Source: Astropecten irregularis
Taxonomy: Eukaryota; Echinodermata; Asteroidea; Paxillosida; Astropectinidae
Assembly (NCBI GenBank): GCA_963971285.1
Contig: OZ020246.1
Location: forward strand, 8,415,217-8,479,216
DNA: 64,000 nucleotides
Reading direction: 5' to 3'
Positions 36,121 to 48,500 of this stretch are shown here, piece after piece. Position 1 is the first letter of the stretch. Every line of letters begins with the position of its first letter. The notes under the pieces are model-generated. The model had not been told where the DNA came from and searched no databases. It saw nothing but the letters and a program-made list of their open reading frames with translations. The position numbers and the translations under genes are program-made.

Positions 36121-36844
36121 GCAGTCTGGAACTTCCTTGTCAGTTTTATGACTTCATTTAAATAAAAGAGGACGTAAAAACCTTACAAATGTCATAGAAT
36201 TAGAAGCAGCTGGTGTGATTTTCGGAAAATGCACGTGACACAGCGAGGCGAGGCAGACGTACAGGTACATGCATCGCATGCAATGGTGCAATGAATGGTG
36301 GTACACGGTGTACATGACGTAACGTGTACACGGCAAGATATGGATATATGCAGACGATAAAGTAAACTCGCATGACGATTGGTCAGATTTTCATTTGGAA
36401 CTTTACCTTATGAATTATTCATTATTTTGACAAGCTCAGAAGGGAATTTTGTGGAGAATGTTAATTATGCATTGACCTGTTTTGGGCCGTGTCAAAATTG
36501 GCTCACTCGGTGCTTTGGCTCATTTCATAGCAAATAAAATAAGGTTAAAAACCCGAAGAATAGCCATGTTTCACCCAAATAGATTTTTGTGGAAAAGGCA
36601 ACTATATTCGACCAATTTCGATGAACCCTTTTCTTTCATCGATGAATTATAATGATATTCGTTATAAGCTCATTATGCAAATACATGTGTAATTATCATA
36701 TATAGTTATACCCCAGTCTAAAGTATTTTATATTCTATGCTTATTGTGGAGAAATGAATAAGACCATTATGGGCTTGGTTATAGGGCGAATTCTCAAGAA
36801 GTCCACTTATCTATCTATTTACAAAACTAATACAGGATACAATA

Positions 36845-37495
36845 CTTTTACAGGACGAAAATAAACTACGTCAGAACTTGAGATTGAGGATGACGCTTGT
36901 GATTATATAACTAGACCAGAGAGTGGTCAAATTACGGAGAGCTAAAAGCCATTGTGCATTAAAGGTAATATCATACTTTGGTTTTTATCAAAGAAATACA
37001 GATTCATGGGCAAAAATATCAAAACAGATACAGTAACAGTAACAGTCATCTGTGAAAATTTCAGTGCCGGTGCCCAATGTTTGAGAAAACAGTGAAACCG
37101 CCACAGTATTTCTTAGTCTTTGCTCTTTAATTTTTTTATCTTTTAAAAGATCAAAAAGATTTTCGGTCGTTGTTTTACTAATTTTTTGATAAATTCACCA
37201 TTTTAACGGTATGTTTCTACGACCATCATCTTCATACCCTGTAAGTTATACGTAAATCTGTGCACATTTCTGTTTTGGTTTCTTACCAAAGTATGATACT
37301 ATAAGCTTGGTCACGAAAAAACAGTAGGACCTTCAAATAATTATAATTATGGCCTTTTACAGGACGAAAATCAGCTATACGTCAGAACATGGAGGTAGGA
37401 AAACCTCCATTGTCAGAAGAGATTGAGGATGACGCTTGTGATTATATAACTCGAGAGTGATCGGAATTGGAGAGAAGCCATGCATTCAACTTGGT
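36845..37495. repeat. Repeat family B, two copies separated by a TTAA MITE
   Basis: Two related blocks, 36,845-36,958 and 37,303-37,495, share TTTTACAGGACGAAAAT, GATTGAGGATGACGCTTGTG and ATTATATAACT. The second is bordered by AAGCTTGGTCACGAAAA on its left and by ACTTGGTCACGAAAA on its right, which suggests a tandem unit of about 190 bp. A third copy lies inverted at 63,545-63,753. Confidence 0.75.
36959..37300 (+). mobile_element. TTAA MITE family A, copy 3
   Basis: Inserted in repeat B: the left flank is CCATTGTGCA then TTAA, and the right end runs GTATGATACTATAAGCTTGG, so the right TTAA is eroded. The empty site CCATTGTGCATTAAGCTTGG exists as the complement near 63,560. Confidence 0.88.
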
Positions 37496-37639
37496 CACGA
37501 AAACAGGGTATTGGTGCATGGGATACAGATACCATGCACTAATGACTCTCAGGAAAAAACTGACCTTTGGTGGTTTCCTTCACGAAGACCAAAACAATGT
37601 TAAATTGGATACCAAGAAATATTATGCGTTCCTCCTCAA

Positions 37640-37923
37640 AGGGAGATTTGACTGTTTTTCTCCCTGTGGAAATTTGAGCTCAATCGGACATCTGAAACAC
37701 GAGAAAATAGCAGAAAACCGACTCGATTTTTCTTATAGAACATAAAGAATGGTTTCGATCAAAACTATTTTCAGTCGTTATATTTTACTAATTCTGGATA
37801 AATACACCATTTCAGGTGGAAATATTTTAGCAGTATGTTATAGCACCATCTTCATATCCTGAGAGTTATACGTGAATTTGTGAACATTTCTGTTTGGGTA
37901 TGTTACCAATCCAGTACTGCCCT
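37640..37923 (+). mobile_element. Diverged relative of MITE A (partial)
   Basis: Only the right half resembles family A (CAGTCGTTATATTTTACTAA, AATACACCATTTCAGG, and a changed terminus CCAGTACTGCCCTTTAA). The left part, GAAATTTGAGCTCAATCGGA, is shared with the interior of copy 4, marking a subfamily. Confidence 0.6.
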
Positions 37924-38389
37924 TTAAAGGTAATATCATACTTTGGTTTTTGTCAAAGCAATGCAGATTCATGGACAAAAATATCAAGGGAAATACAGTA
38001 ACAGTCATCTGTGAAAATTTCAGTCCCATACGGTGCCCACCTTTTGGGAAAACAGTGAAAAACAGCCACAGTATTTCTTAAGTCTTTTCTCTTTTATTTT
38101 TGATCTTTTAAAAGATGCATGAAATAATAAACCTGTGAAAATTTGAGCTCAATCGGATATCTGAATCACAAGAAAATAGCGGAAACCCGACTCCATGTTT
38201 CTTATAAAACATAAAGAATGGTTTCGATCTTACCCCGAGATCAAAACTATTTTCGGTCGTTGTTTTACAAATTTCTGGATAAAATAATACATCATTTCTA
38301 CCAGCACCATCTTCATACGCTGAAAGTTATAAGTGAATCTGTGAAGATTTCTATTTGGGTATGTTACTAATCCTGTACTGTACCTTTAA
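37924..38389 (+). mobile_element. TTAA MITE family A, copy 4 (with extra interior)
   Basis: Left end as in the consensus; the right end is the subfamily type (TCCTGTACTGTACCTTTAA). About 110 bp of additional interior (ATGCATGAAATAATAAACC ... GAGCTCAATCGGATATCTGA) is shared with the preceding partial copy, so this may be a fusion of two adjacent elements. Confidence 0.8.
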
Positions 38390-39001
38390 ATCTTTCGATC
38401 TAATCATAAAATTAAGAACCGAAGGGAAACCGAGTGGATCATAGCCATGCTATATACTTATCCATGAATAGGCCTATACCCTGCGGCAGTCAGGGAAAAT
38501 AATGGAGTTGTTTTGTTGCGCTGAAGTTCTATGAGTGTTCATCAAAATGGCCTGTCGTGACTTTTTAAATTCAAATGTTGCACAAAAAATGCAATAATTG
38601 TCAAGCTTTTGCTTCACGGAACATAGATGCAATCGAATCGGTAGATATAGGCGATAAAATGTTTCTCATGGACGACAAACTGCGTAGCACATCTCCTTCC
38701 GCGTCACCTGTGTACGGTATCATCCTCTTGCATGTACGGCCGGCACACCCCGCCCGTCTTCTCTTACATCTTTTGTGATATTAACAGTACCCTGAAGGTG
38801 ATGCAGCAAGCATTTATCCCAGAGGAAATTAATAACTGTTATTTTTCATTAAAACATATACTGCTCGATCGTATAAACTGTCAATAATTCAGCAACTGCA
38901 AGCTTTTCATCGCGAGACATGCAGGTTTTAATGAATGAGTTGCTAAATTGGTTCGGACAAGTGGTGCTGTAAAGCCATGTAAAATATATACAGGTGGGAG
39001 C

Positions 39002-39347
39002 TTAAAGGTAATATCATACTTTGTTTTTTGTCAAATAAATACAGATTCATGGGCACAAATACCAAGGACTATATACAGTAATAGTCATCTGTGAAAATTT
39101 CAGTCCTATACGTTGCCCACTTTTTGAGAAATCAGTGAAAAACAGCCACTTTTATTTTTGATCTTTTAAAAGATCAAACAGATTTTCGGTCGTTGTTTTA
39201 CTATTTTCTGGATAAATACACAATTTCAGGCGGAACATTTTTTAACGGTAGGTTTCTACTAGCATCATTTTCATACCCTGAAAGTTATACGCAAATCTGT
39301 GAACATTTCTGTTTTGGTCTCTTACCAAAGTATGATACTACCTTTAA
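39002..39347 (+). mobile_element. TTAA MITE family A, copy 5 (full length)
   Basis: TTAAAGGTAATATCATACTT at the left, TATGATACTACCTTTAA at the right. Ends about 490 bp before the GPCR start codon. Confidence 0.9.
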
Positions 39348-39832
39348 TAATATTTCAGAAAAATTGTGATTTCTGTCTGGTCAGGCGAGATGTTCTCTAT
39401 TTCCGTTTTGCTGCTCATTTTATGCACAGTTTTATTAAAGACCTCCAGGATGAAGCAGGCTTAATTTATATTGCTTTTTACGACGTGTGTTTTTAAATCA
39501 TATTCAGTATGCCAAGGCCTATACCTAGCGGGAATCGGTGTGAAACAGACATTTTTCTCTACAACAAATCATATCACGGCACCAACGGGAAAGACTGGCC
39601 ATCGTTGTATTTTTATGAGGTAGGTATACCAGCGTGTGGGAGTACCAGGTGCAGTGACTGCACGTTGGCCTATCACGCGTGTGTGTGTCGTCAGTTTCCG
39701 AATTTGTTGGTTTCGTGAAAGATGACTTGCATTTTCATCCATTACATCTACCGACTTTGTTTCATTTCGCCGTGGCACAGAGCTGACACAGAACGTCTTT
39801 TGCTCATCGAGAAAAAGAAGGAGAAGGAAACG

Positions 39833-41215
39833 ATGACGAATGAGAGTAATTCCACTGCCTGGGGAGCGTCTACCGAACCCAACGTTGGGATGGCCGTGGC
39901 GTTCGGCCTGCTGACGGCCGTCGCCCTGCTCGGAAATGTTGCAACCATCGGCAACTTCGTGCACAACGACTGGCTGAAGACGCACCGGTGTCATGTGTAC
40001 ATCCTGGGCCTTGCAGTGGCCGACCTGGGAACCGCCTTGGTGCCTTTATCAGTCAGCACCTTGGTGGCTGCCAAGGGGCTATGGCCTCTGAGCCGTCAGG
40101 CCTGTATGGCGTACGACTACTTCAGACTCCTCATTGAAAACAACGGAGTTCTGATCACCCTGCTCATCAGTGTGGACAGGTTTCGAATGCTGCGGATCAC
40201 ATTCACTAAATATGTCCAACAGATGACGCCAGCCCGCATGTCTCTTGAGATTGGTCTCACCTGGCTCGTTCCGGCCACTGGGCATGGCATCTTTGCCATC
40301 GTGTGGATCATCGGTGTGCCCCTTGAGGTGAGGGAATCAGAGACTACTCCAGATTGTCAGGATGTGCCTTCCGAGGCAGACATCCCTTTCAGCATTATTT
40401 ACGCGGCACTCCTCATCTTCATCCCAGGGTTCTTGCTCGGTGTCTTGAACACTTTTACTTTTTTCGGCGTGGTGCAGAAACTGAAGGGAAGACGGAAGAT
40501 TGCAAACGGCATGGCCTTTCGCGGGCCCCCTTCGACTGGATTCGGTGTCTTCAACAAGGTGGCGCCTCGACCTCCGGCGGCACAGACGCCTAAAATCGAC
40601 GTGGCTGCCGATCCAGGGTTATCAAAGTCGCGTGGACCAATCACATTGTCCCCGTCTCTTCTTTCAACTAGCATGAATAACGGGAACGGTAGTCTTGGGG
40701 ACGCTAGATCTGGGGAAGCCAGTCCTGACATCAGTGGCAAGACACTGCAACCTCCATCAAATCCAAACGCAGCCCTTAAATCCCAATCCAATGACCCTGG
40801 ACCAAGCACCTCATCTGGCACGAAATGTTCACAGGAACTTCAGGAAGTAACGGGGAGCCGCGCACCACCGCCACAGAATGCCGCTGCAATGAGCCAGTTG
40901 CGACCATCCAAGCCAACGGTTCATCGCTCAAGGCACGCGGATAGGCAAACTGCCCGCTACATCAGACCAGCTGTCATGCTTGCCGGGATTGTGACCGTTT
41001 TTACCCTGTGTTGGTTCCCATTTGCCGTCTACTTCGTCCACGTTCACGTAGTTTGTCCAGCGTGCTTTTCTAGAGAGGTGCAGCTGTGGTTGCGATTGCT
41101 CATGTACGCCAACTCAGCAATCAATCCTTTCATTTATGCCCTGACTGACCGAAAAGTGCGTCAGGGATACGGGAAAATATGGCGTGGCTTAAAGCGGCGA
41201 ATGGCCAACTTTTAG
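39833..41215 (+). CDS. Intronless class A (rhodopsin-family) G-protein-coupled receptor
   Basis: A plasma-membrane seven-helix receptor in a single exon. Numbering is from the upstream in-frame Met at 39,722; the Met at 39,833 (residue 38) is preferred because it starts the short N-terminus with two N-glycosylation sites (NES, NST), giving 460 residues. Visible motifs: GN in TM1 (N72), LGLAVAD in TM2 (D101), C128 before TM3, DRF (152-154) in place of DRY, W181 in TM4, P235 in TM5, CWFP (430-433) in TM6 and NPFIY (468-472) in TM7. The third intracellular loop is long (about 160 residues) and rich in Pro and Ser, as in muscarinic and histamine H3-type receptors. However, position 3.32, Asp in amine receptors, is Arg135, so an amine ligand is unlikely. 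The ligand is unknown. The reading frame is intact. Confidence 0.93.
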   Translation: MTNESNSTAWGASTEPNVGMAVAFGLLTAVALLGNVATIGNFVHNDWLKTHRCHVYILGLAVADLGTALVPLSVSTLVAAKGLWPLSRQACMAYDYFRLLIENNGVLITLLISVDRFRMLRITFTKYVQQMTPARMSLEIGLTWLVPATGHGIFAIVWIIGVPLEVRESETTPDCQDVPSEADIPFSIIYAALLIFIPGFLLGVLNTFTFFGVVQKLKGRRKIANGMAFRGPPSTGFGVFNKVAPRPPAAQTPKIDVAADPGLSKSRGPITLSPSLLSTSMNNGNGSLGDARSGEASPDISGKTLQPPSNPNAALKSQSNDPGPSTSSGTKCSQELQEVTGSRAPPPQNAAAMSQLRPSKPTVHRSRHADRQTARYIRPAVMLAGIVTVFTLCWFPFAVYFVHVHVVCPACFSREVQLWLRLLMYANSAINPFIYALTDRKVRQGYGKIWRGLKRRMANF

Positions 41216-42521
41216 TCCAGCTATCGATTAATTAAATTGCACAAAAGTGTTTGTTTTTTATTTGTCATTCATTCACCGCGATTATTTCGAACGAATTCAT
41301 CAATATGAATATTTTTCCGAAGCACACCAAAATATTGTTTCTGTCAAGGAGATTCTATATTTACCCCTATGGGATCTCGTTGTCTTTTAGTAGTAATGGA
41401 AGAATTTTGATGTCGAATAATTCGAAACAGACTTGGAAAAATGCAAATACATAATATTTCCCTTTTTATTGGATCCATAACATATTGGCAAGATCAAAAA
41501 TCGATTCACCTTAGATTTAAAACAGGCGTTTGTAGAATCCTCCCGGTAAAACATTTTTTCAAACGATGCTGTTTACTACTTTCTATTTCTGAAAAAAAAA
41601 GAATAATGCAAATACTAAGTTTACGTATCGGGGAGATAAAAAAAACATATCTTAAAATAAACCTCAATTTAAGTGTCACAAAATTGCAGCCTGTTTTTTT
41701 TTTTTACGATTACGCGTATCTGCACTGGCATGATTGAAGTTAAAAGTTTGTTAACCCTTCACATGGGAGTCTAACTCGACTTCGATATAAAGATAAACTT
41801 GCTTGAAAAATGAAATAAATCAAGAAGGATCTCTCATTTCCGCACGATGAACGACTACTCAGAATAAATTGCAACGAAGATATTCCTGTTGTACTTTTTT
41901 TTGTATTGTAGTGTCCTTTGTGCCATCTCCACACGTTATCGCTGGTCTAATTAAACTTTGGTAAGCCTGTCTGCTCTAGAAACGTATAGAGGGTTGTACT
42001 AATGAGGTCAACAAATTAACGATGCACACGTACCCTATATATTTGAATTTAAAGTTCGGCAGAAATGTAATATTCCACCTTAAATCATCAATATCATCAT
42101 AATTCGAGAAGCTATATCGTGTAATATACAATGATAAATTTAAACGTGACTTTTTATTTTGAAGACCAGTTATTGGGCTATTCTTATCTGTATTCATATC
42201 CGTGTTCGTATCAATTTAATGATGTGTTTCTCATTTTTAAGAGGTAAGATGACCTTTTGAGGTGGATTGTTGAAATCACTATATATAATGACCTGCATTG
42301 CGATCTGTTTTCATCTTTCTTGCACCGGAAATTTAAAATGTGCTTGTCGTGACTTGGTCCGTTTTAGAAATTGTGCAGTACTCGCGACAGAATGCGTTTC
42401 ACCAATTATCCGAATCCTGTGCACAATTTCTGTTAATGTAAAACCATTATGTATCCGACACTCGCTCATTGGTATCGTGTATAGTTCATATTCGTGTATG
42501 GAACTTTGTACTATCGTAACC
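41216..42521. other. Non-coding, AT-rich flank of the GPCR
   Basis: No exon or repeat recognised. It should contain the receptor's 3' untranslated region; an AAAATAAACC context near 41,655 is a possible polyadenylation signal, which I could not confirm. Confidence 0.4.
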
Positions 42522-43237
42522 TTAAAGGTAATATCATACTTTGGTTTTTGTCAAAGAAATACAGATTCATGGGCAAATATATAAAGGAAGATACAGTAAA
42601 AGTCATCTGTGAAAATTGCAGTCCCATACGTTGCCCACTTTTTGAGAAAACAGCGAAAAACGGCTACAGTATTTCTTAAAGGCATTGCATACGTTTGGTA
42701 ATGACTCTGAAAATTTATGGCAATAAAAACTTTCTTGGTGAGAAGTACAGCTGCTTTGGATAGTATAATGCATATTGAGAAACGTTCAATTCGAAGTACC
42801 GCGGTTATGGAAAAATATGTCACTTTTTATCTCCAAAAATTATGAATCTGAGAAGCGTTATGGCCGTAACGCTTCTCAGCTATTGACTTACTGTTATCTG
42901 GCGTGAAATAACCGCACTAGTTTTTCGCCAAAATCTCACAAACGCTACCACCTTTTGAATTGAAACTTTCACAGGTTAGTTTTATGGTATATATATACAA
43001 TTATATTGGTTTGAAACAAACAATAGGCTCAAATTACCAAACGTATGCAATCCCTTTAAGTCTTTTATCTATTTTGGCCATTGGTTTAACTCTTTTCTAG
43101 ATAAATACAGTATTTCAGGCAGATAAATTTTAACGGTATGTTTCTACCATCACCACCTTTATACCCTGTAAGTTATAGGTAAATCTGTGAACATTTCTGT
43201 GTCGGTATATGCTACCAAAGTATGATACTACCTTTAA
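42522..43237 (+). mobile_element. TTAA MITE family A, copy 6, interrupted by another MITE
   Basis: Both family-A ends are present (TTAAAGGTAATATCATACTT and TATGATACTACCTTTAA). A second TTAA element is inserted at the internal ATTTCTTAAGTCTTTT site, which is intact in the sister copies. Confidence 0.9.
42676..43059. mobile_element. Nested TTAA MITE, family N
   Basis: 384 bp including both TTAA flanks. Termini are AGGCATTGCATACGTTTGGT at the left and ACCAAACGTATGCAATCCCT at the right. The middle holds a 32-bp near-perfect palindrome at 42,848-42,879 (arms CTGAGAAGCGTTA and TAACGCTTCTCAG). Non-coding. Only this copy was found in the window. Confidence 0.93.
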
Positions 43238-43726
43238 AGCACTAAAATAAAAAGAACGGGGACTATTATTTAATACGTATCGTCTAAAGTGTGATTTCGA
43301 TTTCAGATTCTGCTTTCGATTGAAGCAATTAATTTATTAAGTTTAATAATGGGATTATAGATACAAAAAAACTCTATAACTTTCCATTGCGTCTGTAGAA
43401 TATCTATCTATGGTTTAAATAATTATATGCATTTTGAAACTGCACATTAATATTAATTCTCAATGTTTGAAGCCAAGGGCAAAAAAACTATTCGTGTGTA
43501 AAGTATCCACAAATCCAAATGTCATATGTTATTCATATACAGTGTATCAGGATATGCTTTTAACAGCAGAGCAAGAGCTGCATATTGTATAGAACAATTA
43601 AAAAAATTACAAAAAAATTGAAGCTTAAGGGTTTGTTTATTTGATTTTGGTTATTTGGTAGTTTCGATACGGTTTGACAAAAGAAAGAGAAAAACTGAGG
43701 GAAAAGGACAATCTTCACGGTCTTTT

Positions 43727-44085
43727 TAAAGGTAATTTCTTACTGTGGTGTTTGTCAAAGAAATGCAGATTCATGGGCGAAATTATCAAGAAAGATACAG
43801 TGATCGCATCTGTGAAATTCACAGTCTCATACGGCGCCCAATTTTTGAGAAAACGGTGAAAAACATCCACATTATCTCTTAAGTCTTTTCTCTTTTATTT
43901 TTGATCTTTTAAAAGCTCAAAAAGATTTTCGGTCGTTGTTTTACTAATTTATGGATAAATACACCATTTCAGGCGGAAACATTTTAACGGTATTTCTACT
44001 AGCATCATCTTCATACCCTGAAAGTTATACGTAAATCTGAACATTTCTGTTTTGGTCTCTTACCAAAGTAGGATACTACCTCTAA
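43727..44085 (+). mobile_element. TTAA MITE family A, copy 7
   Basis: Left end somewhat diverged (AGGTAATTTCTTACTGTGGT). The right end, AGTAGGATACTACCTCTAA, has a changed TTAA. Directly abuts the next relative. Confidence 0.85.
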
Positions 44086-44445
44086 AAGGTACTATCATAC
44101 TTTGATAAAGTTGATAGAACAGCTGCGGTCTGTTCGTAGTTTGATTTGTCATGAAATAAAAAAAAAACCTCAGAAATGTTCAGCTCAATTGATCATTAGA
44201 AAAAGTATAGCGAAAACCGGTGCAATTGTTACGCGAAATCAGTGCGGTGAATTGTAATTGATCAAAACTGTTTGTGGTATTTTGTTTTACTAATTTCTGG
44301 AGAAATACATCATTTCATGTTCAGGCAGAAACAAATGTAACGTTTTGTTTGTACAGGTCTATATCTTTATACACTGGAAAGTATACGTAATTCTGTGAAC
44401 GTGTCTGTTTTTGGTTTCCTACCAAAGTATAGTATGCCCATGGGC
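44086..44445 (+). mobile_element. Diverged relative of MITE A
   Basis: Begins AAAGGTACTATCATACTTTG and ends TACCAAAGTATAGTATGCCC; the interior keeps AATACATCATTTCATG and GTATACGTAATTCTGTGAAC. An old copy or separate subfamily. Confidence 0.65.
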
Positions 44446-45529
44446 AGCCCATTATTAAATCGGATTATTAAATTATAGCTGTCGTAAGAAAATAATTTTC
44501 CGCGGGCCTAAGTAGATTCTTGTTTAAAATTCCAACGTTCACTTGTTTTCATTGAAGTGGTTTGTTATTTCAGTATGTAATTAGTTATTGTTTTTCCTTC
44601 TATACGTCTCAAGAGTTGGTTTGGAGAGGTACAGGCCCTTTTGAAGGGTTCCTGGAGTGATTTTCAGTCAGTGTATTTTTATTGCTTTCACACAGAGAAT
44701 ATACTGACAAATAATGAACTCAAACTATAGCATTTGGTTTTCATTTGAATGGCTTTGCAAAATGGGGGATTTTCATGCATGCTCATGTGGGTAACCTACA
44801 ACAGAGATATAATGAAAACAAAAAAATTTTAAGAAGAGGCAAAATTTACCCACAGAAATGGTTTGGCAAAAAGATTACACCAGCACCAGTTGAGTGAAAG
44901 GAACATATTCGGCACAATAAAACACATTGAGGGGGAAAAGGTCTGTCAGAAAACCTACACTATAAAACAACCCCAACTTCTGCACAATAAATTGAGATAC
45001 TGCTCTGATACTACCCTGATTACATCACAGTTTTGCTCATGAATATGTAAATTCTAATTAGCATATGCAAACTTGGCCAAAAAACCTGTTGTTAACCAAG
45101 CCATAATATTCCTATTGCAGAGACCCTTTAACGTTTCGATAGCCTTATTTTAAAATAAGTTTGTCGGGAAGACGTCTTCCATACGTCACAACATTGACCG
45201 TTGACGTCTCAAGACGTAAAGTAATCCCATCATTTTACGATACTCAGACTTAGAGAGAAAAAGAAATTGCCACTACTCGTTACCTCTCCATTCGATCACT
45301 TGTATAATGCATATACCCATTATGTGCTTTCTCCTATAGTATAAGCAAAACAAAAACAATATACTTGGAAATCCGGAAACGATTTGGGATCATGGCGGCT
45401 TATTTTATAATTTTGTTTTTCAGTCAGACCCTTTAGTCATTATACAATAAGAGATGAATTTTTCTAAGGGCATTAACCGTTCTCAGTGCTGAGTCTAGAT
45501 GATGTCCTCAATATCCAATTAAGAACGCT
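44446..45529. other. Non-coding flank downstream of the SLC16-like gene
   Basis: AT-rich; no exon recognised. The part nearest 45,530 should hold the 3' untranslated region of the minus-strand transporter gene. Confidence 0.4.
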
Positions 45530-48500
45530 TCACTCGTCATCTTTCTCTAATGCGTCGTTGGAGGTCCCGATCAGGCGCTCGTAGTCGTCCCTCCGGGAGG
45601 CTTGTTTGTAACCACACCACCTGATCCTTCGAAGCCGATCAATCATCAACAGAGGGACTGGAAACAACTCTATCATTCCCAGGACGATGAATGATGTACC
45701 GTAACTACCGCTGACGTCATACAGCCAGCCTAGTGACGAAAAGAAATGTGAAAAACAAAACAAAAGTGTATAAAAGTATGTAAAAAATACTTAATTGTTC
45801 ATAATGTCAAAACATGTTATTTCCATAATGCTATGTCTACAGTATAGGGTTTTGAATCGTCATGATAATTCATTTCTCTACAAAACAAACTGTATAATTT
45901 TGGCAATATGAAAAGAACAAAAGACCGATGACAGTAACAAAGGAAATACATTCCTCTTGAGCTTATTTGTTGTGAAGTTGTGTTGAACACTTTAAAATAA
46001 AATGTAACAAATTTGATGTTAGAAAAATTGAAATGAACATTTTGTATTTCTTTCCTCATCTTGTCGATTCCTTATTTTAAAGATTGAGGACAAACATACC
46101 TGGGAAAAATCCCATTGGCATTCGCAGTACGCCAAGAACGATCGTGTACCATCCCAAGGCAATGATGAACCTGTGCTCTCCGACAAGGTCTCTTAGAACG
46201 GTAACTCCTAGTGGATACAGCGTACCCACAGCCAGACCATAAATAAGTCCCAATACAAACATACCCATGAAGGTGTGTGCCAATGGATCCATCATAAGGC
46301 TGGTACCTGCCATTACGGCCGTAATAGTTAGTAGAGTGGTAGCACTGATCAATTTACTGTCCACGAAAAACCCCTGAACCACCTTACCAAAGAGATTGGC
46401 AAAGCCTGCTCCGGAAGGCAGCGTGGCGGCTTGGATGGGCGTCAAGCCGGCCCGGATACCATGGGGCACAAGGTAAATAGTCCACGCCATGAAGGACAAT
46501 CTCTCGAAGCATAAGACGCAGGTAATGGTGATGAAGCGGAGGTCTTTCAGCAGGTACAGGTGGCTCGATTGTACGAAACTTCCCCATCGATCCTTTCCCC
46601 CATTTCCATCTGATGAAGAGACCTCTGCCAAAGATGTCATCTCGCTGTCATCAGAAGAACAACCGTCTTGCTTGACGGGACCTTCGACCACAACCGGCCT
46701 GAGCATAGCTCCACAGACCACCACGTGAAGGCTTATTCCTCCCCATAGCAGGAGAGTTCCTCTCCATCCATACGCGTCAAATATGACCTGGGCCACAGGT
46801 GGAGCTACCATGATGCCAATTGGGATGGAGGACAGGGCAAGGCTGTTGGCTGTACCATACCTATGGTGGAAGTAACTACCGATCATGGCGAGAGGGGGGT
46901 TCTCCACCATGCCCATACCGACGCCTGGAAGCAAAAACACCATTTGAAAATATTGATTGTCTGTCGATGGTAAAATCGGAAATTTGATCAGTGATACATC
47001 AAGTAATTAAATTGCTTGCCTGGTTTGATTAAAGTCAAGTTATTAGGTAATCTGGTCACAGGTGAACATACAGTGACGTCTTAATCTGAAACAACAAGAA
47101 CGGGACCGAGCTTTAAAAAGCAAAAAAGAAGAAGACAAACTTGAACAAAAGCCAATGTGACGACAAATTCTTAAGATTTACCTATGGTAATGACAGAGAG
47201 AATCAGGTGCAATGTCCCGGTAGCCAGTGAGGCGGATACCAGACCGATCCCAAATAATAACCCTCCGGTCATGACTATCAGACGGGGTCCACTTCGGGAG
47301 CACAGCCACGCTACGGGAAGAGCTGTAAACACGAACATAAAACAGCTGCAGATTTACTTAGGAAACCACGCATCAAACAGACGTATATGTGATAATCAAC
47401 CTCCCATTAATTTGTGCAGAATTGTTAAAGGTAATATAATACTTTGGTTTTTTTATCAAAGAAATACAGATTCATGGGCAAACATATCAAGACAGATACA
47501 GTAACAGTCATCTGTGAAAATTTCAGTTCCATACGGTGCCCACTTTTTGAGAAAACCGTGAAAAAGGCCACAGTATTTCTTAAGTCTTTTCTCTTTTATT
47601 TTTAATCTTTTAAAAGATCAAAAAGCTTTTCGGTCGTTGTTTTACTAATTTCTGGATAAATACATCATTCCAGGCGGAGGAAATTTTGTAACGGTATGAC
47701 GAAAGGGGTCATAACAAAAATAAAAGGCCCCTCACGGTCCAGATGAATACTGCCTTCAAATTATGTAAATAATGAGGAAAACAATGCAGTCGATAGCAAT
47801 TGTAATGTCAGCAAAGTTGCTACTGAATTTTTAAGTAAAAGCATTGAAAGCTTCTTCGGGTCTAGTTTCTTTCAAATATAAGAGCTTTGTAGCATGTGGT
47901 ATTGGAAAGGATGAAAGGAACATTGCAAATTCAAACTTTATGACGTGAAGGTCATATGCCTCTGGCGGTTTGCTTTTTCAAAGAAATATTTCCCACTAAA
48001 ATAGTTTTATCTTTGTGAAAATCCAAGGCCTGTATATGAATACTGGAGAAAAAAATCGCAACAGATAATTTCGACTACAGCAATCGAAACTAAACACGAT
48101 GTGAAGGTGAACAAAGTCAAAGATTTGTTTGAGATATTTCTCACGTTTGCTGCATTTTCAAAACCCGATGATTTGAATGAATGCTGTCTTAATTTCAGAA
48201 AAAAATTCAAAGTGTCAAATTCTACGAGCAACCTATTAAAGATGTGACTACACTTTATATTGACTGTACAGAGTACAGACTCACAGTTGGAAGTAGGCCT
48301 ATTCCTCACAATGGCAGATAAGATAAAGTAATTATTGTCAACATTGTATTAAGCTTGTCCCATTAATACAGTTACTTTCTGCCCAGCCTTGAATAATCGG
48401 CAAACACGATCTTTCACTTAACCTAAGTGCTTACTAATACAATAAAATATGTCCGTAACTTAAATGATATACAGCCCATTTAGATAATTGAGTAATGAGA

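Noticed and set aside
37467-37745. 92-codon plus-strand frame near repeat B
   Set aside because: It runs through repeat B and a diverged MITE relative; no domain.
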